64,000 nt of DNA from Xiphophorus maculatus (taxonomy: Eukaryota > Chordata > Actinopteri > Cyprinodontiformes > Poeciliidae). The translations under genes and the position numbers were made by a program. Each line of letters opens with the position of its first letter. The first letter of the stretch is position 1. The notes beneath the pieces are model-generated. The model had not been told where the DNA came from. It made no database searches and saw only the letters and a list, made by a program, of their open reading frames with translations. Shown here one piece after another: positions 43,901 through 54,076 of the stretch. Where the stretch lies: contig NC_036454.1 of NCBI RefSeq assembly GCF_002775205.1, forward strand, positions 11,552,882 to 11,616,881, written 5' to 3'.

Positions 43901-44868
43901 TGAGCGGGAGATTGGGATTTTATTTTGGAGATAGTGTTGTGATGGTAATTATAGGCTTTCCAAATAAAAAAAAGGCCACAAGTTTGTTTGAAAACAGAGC
44001 AACACCGTGTCAGCTGAAACCACTCGTCTCCTTCCTTTACGCTTGGGAATTAGGCACGAGTTTACCGTAAACTGGTTGAAGTGTAACGGGAAAGCAAAGC
44101 GCCGATGCTGAAGAAGCACAGCATCCTCGCGGTCCAAGGAACAAAAATATGATTGCTTATGGAGTGTAAAAACTTTCCAGTTATAGGTCTGACCCACTTG
44201 GTTTTAAAAACCCTCCTTTGGAGTGTTTTCATACCTATGAAAAAAATTGATTTACAATTTGGACGTAAACCGTACAATTTTAAAAGGAGCCGGAAACGTG
44301 AGAAACTTGCCTTGATGCCTCCCTTCCTGCTGAACTCACTAAGTAATTACACCGCCAGCTGATATGAAGTCTTACTGTGAGTAAACATGCTTGCTTCTTT
44401 CAAAGTTTCGTCTGGGATAAAATGTCCGAAATGGCAAAAATGAAAAAATAAAGCGTTGGCCCTAAAGGCAAACATTTTTCTAATATACTTTGAAGTAAAA
44501 AAATAAAATAGGAAGAAAAAACAATTAGGATGAGAAAGAAAAAATTTTTTTCAACCCTCCCAATGCTACATAGAGGTTCTAACCCTCCCGTTATTCAATC
44601 AAGAAGACTTCACAATAGCAGGCACAAGAATGGGCTCAGCACCCTAACCCATGCCCTAAACACACACCCTTCCTATCCCACTTCACCGACTCTCTGCACC
44701 TTTGTCAAATTAACACCAGCCTGGAGAAAGCTGGAGCGGGGAATTACCTAGACGCTGATTTGGGGTCTTGCTTTTAAAGTCCCATACATTAAGCTATGAG
44801 CCAGACGTGTCAGGGGGAGGCTGACCCCTGAATCAGCCATCAAGGGGAAAAAAATGGATTCTAACTAA
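40920..44868 (-). other. mex3c: Probable long 3' UTR of mex3c, interrupted by a Tc1-type repeat
   Basis: No coding exon lies here. Vertebrate MEX3 mRNAs have long 3' UTRs. On the minus strand the stretch is T/AT-rich and a canonical AATAAA lies at 40925-40930 (seen as TTTATT on +), about 3.9 kb past the stop. A Tc1-family remnant at 42370-43280 sits within it, so the mature UTR may end earlier. Confidence 0.4.
42370..43280. mobile_element. Degenerate Tc1-family palindromic remnant in the mex3c 3' region
   Basis: The left end (TTTCACATTTTGTCGCATTA, AGAATTGTAAAGTGGAAGGA, ATACCCCTAAATAAAAACCAG) and a right end carrying similar sequence in the opposite orientation (ACATAACTATAACTATAATA on -, AAGACCAACATAAAGTAGCA on -) bracket about 900 bp. 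A decayed piece of transposase sequence (AATGGCAGCATCATGATGTG) lies inside. No open transposase frame remains. Confidence 0.6.
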
Positions 44869-45276
44869 TCACATATTGCGCAGTTGAATGGCCTGCGTGG
44901 CCGGGGACAGGCACACAGGGCACACGGCCTCTGGGCCCTGGCAGATTTGTGTGGCACAATCGAGACAGAACAGGTTATGGCCGCAGGGAACCAAGGCAGC
45001 GATCACCTGGTTCTCCATGCACTGGATGCATATCTCCTGCACCCTCCCGGACGAGCTGAGCGCAGGCCGGTAGGAGAAGGAGGAGTCGGGGGGCGAAGAG
45101 GAGGTGGTGCTTTCGCTGGAGGAGGAGAAGGCCGAGCTGTAGGAGGGGATCCTGTGGGCATCGAGGGTCCCGGCCGACCCGAAAGGCCTTCGGTGAACAC
45201 GCTGGGCCTGAGGGTGCTCCAAGGCCTCGGTCCCAGAAAAGGTTGGAGAGAGGCGTGGGGTGCCAGGTTGGCTGGT
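44869..45276 (-). CDS. mex3c: mex3c last exon (C-terminal region and RING)
   Basis: The exon begins [13 protein letters not shown] after a CTGCAG acceptor and ends LRNM-stop. It encodes a Ser-rich stretch and the C3HC4 RING finger (C-IQ-C, C-G-H, C-LD-C, C-PV-C), whose [14 protein letters not shown] core is diagnostic of the MEX3 family. Confidence 0.93.
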   Translation of the reverse strand, partial: TSQPGTPRLSPTFSGTEALEHPQAQRVHRRPFGSAGTLDAHRIPSYSSAFSSSSESTTSSSPPDSSFSYRPALSSSGRVQEICIQCMENQVIAALVPCGHNLFCLDCATQICQGPEAVCPVCLSPATQAIQLRNM

Positions 45277-48200
45277 CTGCAGAGATCAACAGAAGCACGG
45301 CTATGAAACTCATAGAGCTGAAACGATTAATCTGATTAATCGATTATTGAAATAATCAACTAATTTAGTAATCAATCACAAACTGGAGTATGTAGACTTC
45401 AGTTAGTAAAAAATAAAAAATAAAAATCACCATATGTTCAAAACCAGAACTTCTCAAGTTGCAGTTTTAGCTTTAGCTGGTAAAATTAAGTTATATATAA
45501 TGTATTGCTATCCAATTAATCGGTTTAAGCAGTTGTTCCCAAACCCAAAGTGTGGGGTGCAGTGCTATTGGAGGGGGGGTCGCGGGAAGCAGTATGGATG
45601 AATGAAAAAAAAAAACAAAAAAACATTTACACAAAAGTGTTTCACTGTGAAGATGGCTTGTAGTGTGTTTTGTTGCAACCTGAAGTATGAAATAAACTTC
45701 AGTGGAGTTTGAAAACAAAATATGTGTATAGGTTCATGTCTGGTTGAACGATGTGTCTGCCCAGTTGATTTTTTTTTTTCTTTTTGGGGGGATTTTATTG
45801 TAAACCATAGGGGGGACCAGAAAATATTTTGTTACCACTGGGTTAATGTAAAAGGTACATTAATCAAATGATGAAGCATACAACAGAGGAATGCTATGTT
45901 GTTGCATTTTTGACAGTAAAATGTTTATTTGGCTGTTTAAAAAAGAAATTGAATTATCTGTTTATTTGTATTGTTGTTTAATCCATTTCTATAAATGAAC
46001 ACAAAAGACTTACAGGATTAAATGAAAAGTCAGCAGAAGGTGCCAAATTTTTTATCTGACTAATTGTCTGAATAATCAATAGAACAATTGATTAGTAAAA
46101 TAATCGTTATTGGCAGGTTTGAAGACTGGGGTTGAAGACTGGCGAGGTGTCTTCAGAATAATTTACCTGGGACTGCAGGGAATCGAAGGCCTGAAGTGAC
46201 GGCTGGTCCACGAAGGGGCTCCAGATGTGCGGTGGTGCAGCGGACTGCGAGGTATGGGCAGTGGAAATGGTTAAGGGCTCAAACCCTGAGGAGGACCCTC
46301 CGCCTCCCAGACTGAAGAGCTCTTCAGACCCCACACTGAGAAGGCTGTCGCCAAACCAGAAACTTGTGCTGCTGCTGCTGCTTGTACTGTTGTTGTTGTT
46401 GTTGTTGGCGTTGGCGTTGAAGGGGAAGGTTGGGCTGAAGTCGGCCATCCGGTTCCCGTTCCCGCCGCCGTAGAAAGAATCAGCCGAGCTGGACCCGCTG
46501 CCCAGAGAGCTGGAGCTGTCGTTGCGGTAGGTGGAAGACATCCTGACGGTGCTGCTGATATTGCTATTGACCCGTTGAGAACCACTGATGCTGACCGGCA
46601 ACAGGGTTCCACCGCTTGGCGACGACGCGCCTGCGTGGAGCCACCCGGCCTCCCCCACACCAACGGGGTTCAGGGAGGTCTCGAAGCTGACGTCGGTCCC
46701 GTTGAATTGGAAATCGCTGTTATCCACGCCAGGAGCCTCGACGCCCCCGCAGCTGCCGGTGCGCAGGGCGATGTGCGCCTCGATTTCCTCCCTCGCCCGG
46801 TCGACGTTCTCTGGCATTCCCGTGACCTCAAACACCGGCTCTTTGTCCCGACTTGGAGTCACGATGTAGGTATGCGTCTGCTGCTGAATGCGCTTGATGG
46901 TCGCTCCTGGAGGACAGATTAAAATAAAAATTGATGGTAGAAGTTTGACTCCATGAAGCCACCCCCAACTCAAAAGCATAAGGGAAAAACTCAATATTCT
47001 TAGAGTCTTTGGGGTTAGAAATGTCTAATTCAGTAACCACCACCAGCCAGAACCGTTTCCAAGACAGGGTGGATCGGTACCGTCACGGTTACACCAAGTT
47101 CTCACTCTACCACGTTATTGCAGGAAACGTTTTTCCAATTCATCATTTTGGTGAAGCTGTGCAAACTGTTCCCTGAGAAGACTAAAAAGGTTCAATGTGT
47201 CGCTATGGTCTCACACATACTTTGATTGTAATGTGTGGCCATTTGAGCATCTGTTCCTTTTTCCTCATCTCAAACCAGTCTGCTTATTCCCCTCCAACAC
47301 CACTGCAGAGGGGAATTAGCATTTTTCTAACTAGATTTTCATTTTAATGAGGTTTTTCAAGCTGGAGGAAGAAAGTTTGGTTTATCCATTTGCTACTGAA
47401 TGCAAATGGATAAACCAAAATTAAGATTAATTAAAAAAAAAAAAAGTTAAAAGTAAGTAAACTTTATTTATGTTGCACCTTTTACAGGTCAGAATCTGCC
47501 AAGGATGCTACAAAGATGTAAAAACACAGATGATACAACAAAACAGATAAAACATAATGCATATAGCATAACAAAAAGTAAAACTAATTAAAAGCCAAAA
47601 GTGATTTAAAACTAAAAAGGTCAAATTAATGTACCAAATAATTTTTTTAAATTACCGAAAGAACACAATCTGCCTAGTAGGACAAAAAGTGTAAAGCATT
47701 AATGATGTGCAGACGTCTGGATGAAAAACAGAGCTGTCATAAAATGCAGCTGGAGAAGCTGGGAAAACCACAAGCAAAGTAACACCAAAATTCTGCAAAA
47801 AGCCCTCTACATTCAGTAATTACTCTCCTTCAGATGGCGGTGATGATTATAACAACCCCTGGCTTTAAAGAAACCCAGCTGTGAAATAATTACAGCTTTT
47901 AACTGTAAGCTGCTCTGATGACTCACCTGGCTGAAGTGCAAAACACTAAAATCCAGTCTGAGGACAGAAGGCTTTTAAAAGGGCAACACTAAATAAAGGC
48001 AAATGAACAGATGTCTTGAAATATAGCCAGAACACTTCTGTGTATTCCCCAAGTTAGAAAAAAATAAGCAACTTTTGGACTTTTTACTGTTCTTATCTCG
48101 TATATTTAGTTTACTGAGAATAGTTTAAAGCAGAGATTCCCAATCCTGGTCCTCAAGGCAAACTACCCTGCATGTTTTAGATGTTTCTCTGCTTTAATAC

Positions 48201-51200
48201 ACCTGATACTGCTGACTAAAGTTCAGAAAAAAACCTGTTAATCTGCCATCAATTTAAATCAGCTGGGCTGAAGTAAGAAAACACCTAGAACATGCAGGGA
48301 AGTGTGCCTTGAGGACCAAGATTGGGAAACACTGGTTTATAGAGTAATTTCAGAAATAAACTCAAGAGATTTTGAGGATAAGGATGTTCAGGGAAGTGAA
48401 AGACAATTGAAGAAATCAAAGAACTTCAAAGGAAGGATAGCTATGAGCTTGCAGGTCAATGAGTTTTCTAATACTTGGAAACTAGCTGCATAAACTGATT
48501 ATCTCATGCTGTTTCCTAGCACATATAAACAGGTTATTTTCAGAAAGAAAGGGAAGTGAGATAAGCTTTTATTTGAAAAAAAAAAAATTGCTTGTTTTTC
48601 TAATACTCAAGCGAAAAAGTAACAGAACAGATGCAGTTGGTTATACTTTGATTCTTTTTACAACACAATCTCAAGTAAATGGAGCACAGAAACATTTATG
48701 GGAGCAGCTCACCTTTGGGGCCTACAACCAGACCAACGACGCGATATGGAACGCGCACCTGATGGGGCAAAAAAAAAAAAAAAAAGAAAACACAGAAACA
48801 TTACCACCTTTCTAATGGAACCAGCTTTTAAAAAAGACAGTGGAAGAGAACAATGGCATCAATAGGTGAATGCAAGCTGACCTGAATGGTTGTCTGCCCA
48901 GGTAGAGCAGGGGCCCCTAAGCCAGTCACAGCAGACAGAGGGCCTGTCTTGTTCCGGGAGGCTCGGATCAGGGAAAAGTGCTCGGCTGCAGACAGGATCT
49001 CTCTCTTAGCCATGGCTACATCTTCTTTGCGCCCCGTCACGACGAAGACGGGTTGCTCTCCCCTCACTGGCGTCTTTATGTAGGTGTTTGTTTTGGCTCG
49101 AAGTGCCTTGATTTTACAACCTGGAGGAACACCACAAGGACAAAAAAAAAACTCTGATACAGCTTGTAAACTTATATTGATGTAAAGATCCACGGACAGT
49201 TTTAGTCATACATTCTTGCACGCAGTGGGGAGAATTCTGGGAATTTTTTCAATATCTTTTCCAGCTTAGACCTCTAGATTTTATATCAACCATCAAAACT
49301 AGCAGTATTAGTCTCTGTTTGACATTTTATAGTCAACAAAACCAGTCAATGGTCACAAACAAACTGATGTCTGTTTATGTTTCTTATCTAAAAGACAAAA
49401 AGATTGGAAATTTTGGCTTTAAAAGGGCTAAAAAAGGAACTGAACATCTATACAGGGTGGGATGTTATTGTGTAGGTTGTTAGTAAGGAAGGAAGGGAAG
49501 AAAAAAAAGGGGGAAACAAAGAAAGCAAAATAGGAAAGAACCAAAAGGTTAGGAAACAATACAGGAAAGGCAAGGAGAAAAAGAAGGACAAAAGAAAGGA
49601 ATGTAAAAGAAGACATACTGAAGGAAAAAACTGAGGACAAAACAAGGGGAAGGATGAGAGGAATAAGAAAAGACAGACATGAAAGAAGTAAATAAAACAG
49701 GAATAAGGAAAGAACAAAGCAAGGAAATAAAAGAGACAATAGCATAAAAGGAATAAGGTCTCTTAATATAAACATTTTACAACCCTCTATTTTATGTTTT
49801 CCATACTTGTTCAGACCTGGAGAACACTCGGATGAAATCCTCTACTTTTCCAGGCTGCATAAGAGTTTTAGGGCCACAAGTACAAGGTTTCTGAATGGTA
49901 AATTTCCTCCAGCTGAGCTTTATTTTAGCGGGGTCCAGTCTCCTTTCCAGTCATTATTTCCACATCCAAGTAACTGGGCTTATGAATTAAATATTCCTTT
50001 TAGCAGTGGTTGAGAGTCCAACATTATTACCAGAGCCATTTCCTGTTGTTGTCAACACCAAGCACCCTCCCCCACCTGATCTAAAACACTACATAACACT
50101 CAGACGACCAGTTTAATCTATATGAAGATTATGTAAAGCCCTTTATAGAGGAAAATGACATTTTTTTAATATTAAACACATATCTTGGGTTACAATTGTG
50201 AGACGTAAAAACTTAATAACGAGCAAAGAGCACGCTAAATCTTCAACAGCTGATGTGGCACAGCAATGGTGACCAGCTCTGTTCTTTCTTTTCTGCTCCC
50301 AGACAAAGCGAAGCCGGGTAGAAGCACGACAATATTCAGGCGAGGATGTTCTTACAGTTCAAAAAGCCCACAAAAGCATTCAGAATATTAAGTAATTCAA
50401 AAGAATTGAAGGTTGGAGACAGTTGGTTTAAAGAAGAAGTTGATATGTAAACTTTTTTAAAGGATGTTGGGTCAGGGTGGTGTTGACCCAGTTAGCAGTG
50501 TTAGCTAAGTTAGCTTGAGCTAACGCCAACCGCAGTAGACAAACAACATTGAAGTCAGCGTGTGGTTTGAGGCTTCCAACTTGGTTAAAGGGTAATTCCA
50601 CTGAATTTCAGAAATTAACCTTTCCACATTAGCTCAAAGGTTAGAAGTACTCAAATTCTGAAATGGATAACACACTCAACGTATTTTATAGTAAAATATA
50701 TGCAAATCCTTACATTTAGATGTCTTTGGTGTCTCTAACCATGACACAGGTCTAACTTAAAAACAGCATTTTATAGGATGGGTTTTGACCTAGCAGACTA
50801 GAAACAAACAGCTTGTGAATTTTTATATCATAAAAAATATTTAATGTTTTGGTGCTTTATTCTTTGCACTTTCCGGTCTTAATTCTTGAAAAAATGTTTC
50901 ACGAGAAACAGGATTTTGTGTCTCAAATTCTGCATATTTGAAGCTGCAACATGTTTAATACAGCAGCCCAAAAAGCTAAAATGTTGTTTTGAGTTTTTAA
51001 ACTTCGTGGTTCCCGAATGGCAAATCCCGCGTAAAAATAAAATTAACTTTAGTTCAAGTTCGGCTATTCTACAGATTTCACAATTTGACCTAGAGAGGCC
51101 CAACAATGATCTACCAGTCATTAAATGCAGTGAAATATTCCTTTATTTAAGAAGAGTGTCGGCGGCTCCGAACCGGATGCCAACTTCAAAAATCGTTGTA

Positions 51201-51969
51201 GCTAAAGGTGCAGAACAATAAATCAGTTAACTTCTTTTAAAACTTTATACATTTTATTTCACGTAAAATCCCCCCCCCCCCCCGACAAAGTTTTGAAGAG
51301 ATACCATAAGGAGTGTATTGTTGGCTCATAAACAAACCAATCGACGGGAAAACCCTTACCCTGCCTCCCCACAATCTCAGCGACGTGCTCGGAGCTCGGT
51401 ACAGCCACACATTCGGTCGTGTTGACGCTCTTTCTCCGGCTCAAAAGCGAATGCTCGGCCTCGAAGCCCGGCTCGCCGTACACACCGGGTGGGAGCATCA
51501 CCATGCTGGCCGCCGGGGGTAGCGCGCTGCCGCCGCCAACGCCGCTATCATCCCGCTCGTCTCCGTTGTACAACAATACCGTCTCGACGTGCGGCGGCTC
51601 CATCACGGTGCCGCTCTGCGCTGATGGGAGGTGCTGATTACGGTGGGCCTTTGCTAGCAACGCGCCCGAAGAAGTGGCCGCTATCCCTTCGAGCTCTTCG
51701 TCCTCTGCCGTTTTGTTCGCTTCATCCCCCGAGGGCGGCCGATGCAGCGGGAGAGGCTTCAAGTCAAGGACCGTACCGAGGATGCTGAAATGGGATACCG
51801 CAGGGAGCTGATGGTGAAAGGAAACACTCTCATCTGGTCGCTCAGGAGCCTGGCTCTGGCTGCCGTGGTGCTCGTCGAGGCCCATACCGGCGAAAGCGTG
51901 CACGAGCGGTGGTGGGACCTCGGACTCTCCCTCATCGGCCTCCAACAAAGACGTGCTACTTGGCATCAT
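44869..51969 (-). CDS. mex3c: MEX3C-type RNA-binding E3 ubiquitin ligase (5 coding exons)
   Basis: MEX-3 proteins bind mRNA 3' UTRs through two KH domains and ubiquitinate targets through a C-terminal RING. Coding exons, in transcript order: 51969-51360, 49120-48882, 48758-48713, 46906-46167, 45276-44869. All are GT-AG on the minus strand and in frame, giving 680 aa (human MEX3C 659). The first ~185 residues are acidic and low in complexity. KH1 (about 187-257) has the GRQG loop, followed by [19 protein letters not shown]2 starts at about 284 ([16 protein letters not shown]) with the GPKG loop. A Ser/Asn-rich region follows, with the family motif [13 protein letters not shown]. The RING (about 628-668) shows a complete C3HC4 set ending in CPVC. 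Two Met codons are adjacent (51969, 51966); the second (MPSSTS) matches the family start. The paralogue call rests on the N-terminal extension, the linkage to smad4 and the TPRLSPTF motif; the RING is rather divergent, so mex3b or mex3d is not fully excluded. Confidence 0.92.
45313..46119. mobile_element. MITE in last mex3c intron, split by a second insertion
   Basis: The left part (GAGCTGAAACGATTAATCTG, ATTAATCGATTATTGAAATA) and the right part (read on -, CCAATAACGATTATTTTACTAATC) are the two ends of the same fish repeat type as at 32303-32634. The expected element is only a few hundred bp; the 800-bp span is explained by the hAT-type insert at 45530-45840. Confidence 0.6.
45530..45840. mobile_element. 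hAT-type non-autonomous element nested inside another MITE
   Basis: The left end CAGTTGTTCCCAAACCCAAA and the right end read on - (CAGTGGTAACAAAATATTTT) start with the hAT-like CAGTKGT. Flanking 8-mers GGTTTAAG and GGTTAATG are similar but not identical, consistent with an older duplication. The interior holds G-rich and poly-A/T tracts and no ORF. Confidence 0.6.
46370..46420 (-). repeat. mex3c: Trinucleotide repeat within mex3c coding sequence
   Basis: CTGCTGCTG and GTTGTTGTTGTT on the + strand encode consecutive Asn and Ser residues ([16 protein letters not shown]) in the disordered region between KH2 and RING. A likely length-polymorphic coding repeat. Confidence 0.85.
47440..47640. repeat. 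Retroposon-tail-like dispersed repeat in mex3c intron 3
   Basis: AAGTAAACTTTATTTATGTT, then GCACCTTTTACAGGTCAGAA and an A-rich tract full of ACAAAA and AAAACA resemble the 3' tails of fish LINE elements. No ORF; assignment tentative. Confidence 0.35.
48131..48334. mobile_element. hAT-type MITE in mex3c intron 3
   Basis: A 204-bp element with inverted ends of about 55 bp. Left CAGAGATTCCCAATCCTGGT and right (read on -) CAGTGTTTCCCAATCTTGGT, both continuing CCTCAAGGCA and CCCTGCATGTT. Flanking 8-mers GTTTAAAG (48123-48130) and GTTTATAG (48335-48342) match at 7 of 8 positions, so this is an older copy. Confidence 0.8.
48713..48758 (-). CDS. mex3c: mex3c 46-bp microexon encoding the KH2 GXXG loop
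   Basis: This small exon encodes [15 protein letters not shown] plus the first base of the next glycine codon. It is flanked by a CAG acceptor and a GTGAGC donor on the minus strand. It supplies the first strand, helix and GPKG nucleic-acid-binding loop of KH2, and the residues are identical to other vertebrate MEX3 proteins. It is too short for most ORF searches but is required for the reading frame (phase 0 in, phase 1 out). Confidence 0.92.
49480..49760. repeat. Purine-rich (GGAA/GAAA) tract in mex3c intron 1
   Basis: About 280 bp of almost pure A and G on the + strand (AAGGAAGGAAGGGAAG and related). The hydrophobic minus-strand ORFs are shadows of it. Confidence 0.9.
49770..51240 (-). 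other. mex3c: mex3c intron 1, remaining part
   Basis: Noncoding intron sequence between exon 1 (ends 51360) and exon 2 (begins 49120). No exon or recognised element beyond the purine tract. Confidence 0.7.
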
Positions 51970-51999
51970 GCAAAACCTACTTAATATTGCTGTTCAATT

Positions 52000-53560
52000 G
52001 AAGAGAGTACAAGAAACAAGTGAAACCTGTTTTTGATGAATAAAAAAATAATAATAAAATAAAAAAGCGACCAGCGCCTGTTAGTTGAAATGTGGGGGCT
52101 TTGTTTTGTCTTTTCAGTTCTCCATGCAGCCCTCCCCTCACTGTAATCTCGTGCTAGATATCGCGAGACTTGGTTTTAAGGTCAACCTTGTCAATGCTGA
52201 CAGCGAGACTAATTTGGCATGAATCATGCAGGGTTGTTGGGTTGTGATTAGGTTATATTATATCATTATATCACTTTTTAATTCATTTGTAGCTTACAAC
52301 ATTGTAATATATATTTAAGTCGTATTTATTGCACTACGACGTGTTAATCATTTTCTCTGAAATGCACCATTATTATTCTGTATTTAAATATCTGTTTCCA
52401 CTTTTCTAATTAAATAATTTACATACAGTACGGTATTAAGCTGTCTTCAAACGTCAAGTACTTTCTCACATTTGTTTTATTTCAACCTCAGTTTTCCACA
52501 TCTTCGGTGGAAGACTGTTTACTCATATTTTAATTGTGCACTCAAAAATTCAGCCTATCTGACTGTCTGAACACAGTGACCCATGGGAGAGCCTGATGGG
52601 TTGATTAAAGAAAAATAAATGATAAAAAAGAATAATTGTGTAAATGTGCATTAGATGCAAAAGGATGCATAACTTACTTTTGGTAATTATTATTTTTAGT
52701 TTTTAACATATTTATGCACTAAAATGCCAGAAGACAAAAACAAATTAGCCACCTCAAGGATTATTAGACAGGGAGCATGGTAAGAATACTTCAAGTTTTC
52801 TCTTTTAGACTTCTAGACTCCATGAAGAAATATAAATGCTGGCAACTATAACCAGATGATTTACATTAGTTTTATTATGATGCAGGACAAACATTGATAC
52901 AATTTGTAATTCATTAGAAAATAATATATTTTAATGATAAAACACTATAAAAACAACAAATTTGCTTAAGACTTTTTTTTTAGCTCTTCACAAAAATTGT
53001 TTCTGCATAACAGTGTTATTCATGCTTATATTTTTGCTGCGTTCACAGATCATTAAATGTGTTAGTTTTTGCTGGAGTCTGGAGTATTGAACGGAATAGA
53101 ATTGAAAGATCCCTTTTTGTCCCACAGCGGGAAAATTCAGGTGCACCAGCAGCAAGTTAAAGGTATATAAAAGAATCACAATTCAAACTAAGGTAAATCT
53201 AAAATCTGAACGATAAGAATAAGAGACTGTACAGTAAGGACACCATGCAAAAAAAGATATGTGGTCAACTTAGATATTTATTAACTCTCATGCTTTATTT
53301 AACATATGTAAATGGTAAATAATAGTCTCCTATTAGCGTATCACTTAATTGAAGGAACATAGTATTGAAACGAGCAGAAAATCAAGATTACACTTAAATA
53401 AACAAACTACTGAGGTTTGTGTGTACACAACTAAATGTAAAGTTTTATGGGTATCTTAAAATAACTGAAACTTTTTAAAAACAACTGAAGGAAATGGTGT
53501 AACAACTGCCATCTCATTAAGAGCCACGTTGGAATATATTGAGAAAGAAGATGCGTTCCG
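52000..53560. other. mex3c-tmed7 head-to-head intergenic region
   Basis: The first kilobase is AT-rich with no feature recognised beyond the likely mex3c 5' flank at 52000-52200, which contains CTCGTGCTAGATATCGCGAGACT. That includes TCGCGAGA, the palindromic core of a TATA-less promoter motif seen in vertebrates. At 53080-53230 is a dispersed-repeat-like segment (GAATTGAAAGATCCCTTTTT... GTCCCACAGCGGG) resembling fish retroposon tails. Confidence 0.45.
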
Positions 53561-53569
53561 CTCGCCTGT

Positions 53570-53729
53570 CGGAAGAAGTGGCCCACGTGACATTAATGAC
53601 GCGGCCCTTTTAACAATTTTGACCAATGAGAGCGACAGACAGGCGGGCGTTTCATCAATGACAGCCAATCTCCTCTCACGTTTGTAATACGTCTTCGTAG
53701 CTTTAGTTACATCCGGGTGAAGACTTTAG
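53570..53729 (+). promoter_or_regulatory. tmed7: tmed7 promoter and noncoding first exon
   Basis: The block holds a CACGTG E-box (CCCACGTGAC, about 53582-53591) and two CCAAT boxes (GACCAATGAG near 53621, GCCAATCT near 53664). A short exon then ends in a strong donor TTTAG|GTGAGT at 53729/53730. The matching acceptor is TTTGGTGTTTAG at 54047/54048, 29 bp before the tmed7 ATG. The promoter assignment is inferred from motifs and position. Confidence 0.55.
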
Positions 53730-54076
53730 GTGAGTCGGTAATTCAGACTGAGACCAAATACTGAATTAAAAACATGCCGTTATTAAGTTTGTCTTGACTT
53801 GTTATACATTTGTATGTATAAAACTACGAGAAAGTCAACAACATAAAGTCCGTAAAAATTAGAAGTTGCTTTGTGCTTCTACATCAAGTAGCTCAGAAAG
53901 GTGGCTAGTTAGCTTTAAGCTAAGCGCTTACCGCTTATATCAACGTCCGGATCTGTTTTAATCACCGTTGAAGTCCTGTATCTCCCACCGTTTTTACAGT
54001 TTCGTTTCGACATTATGTTTACATTTGGTTGTTTCTTTGGTGTTTAGGTTATAGCTGTTGGCTGTCGGTGTCCAGG

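Noticed and set aside
44884-45306. 140-codon plus-strand ORF opposite the mex3c RING exon
   Set aside because: A shadow of the GC-rich mex3c exon on the other strand.
51313-51984. Plus-strand ORFs opposite mex3c exon 1
   Set aside because: Antisense shadows of the KH1/N-terminal exon; no independent support.
53660-53690. ER-stress element (CCAAT-N9-CCACG) in the tmed7 promoter
   Set aside because: A CCAAT box is present but the CCACG half is not at the required spacing.
54029-54076. N-terminal extension of TMED7
   Set aside because: It would start at TTG inside the putative acceptor region; the ATG at 54077 gives a normal signal peptide.
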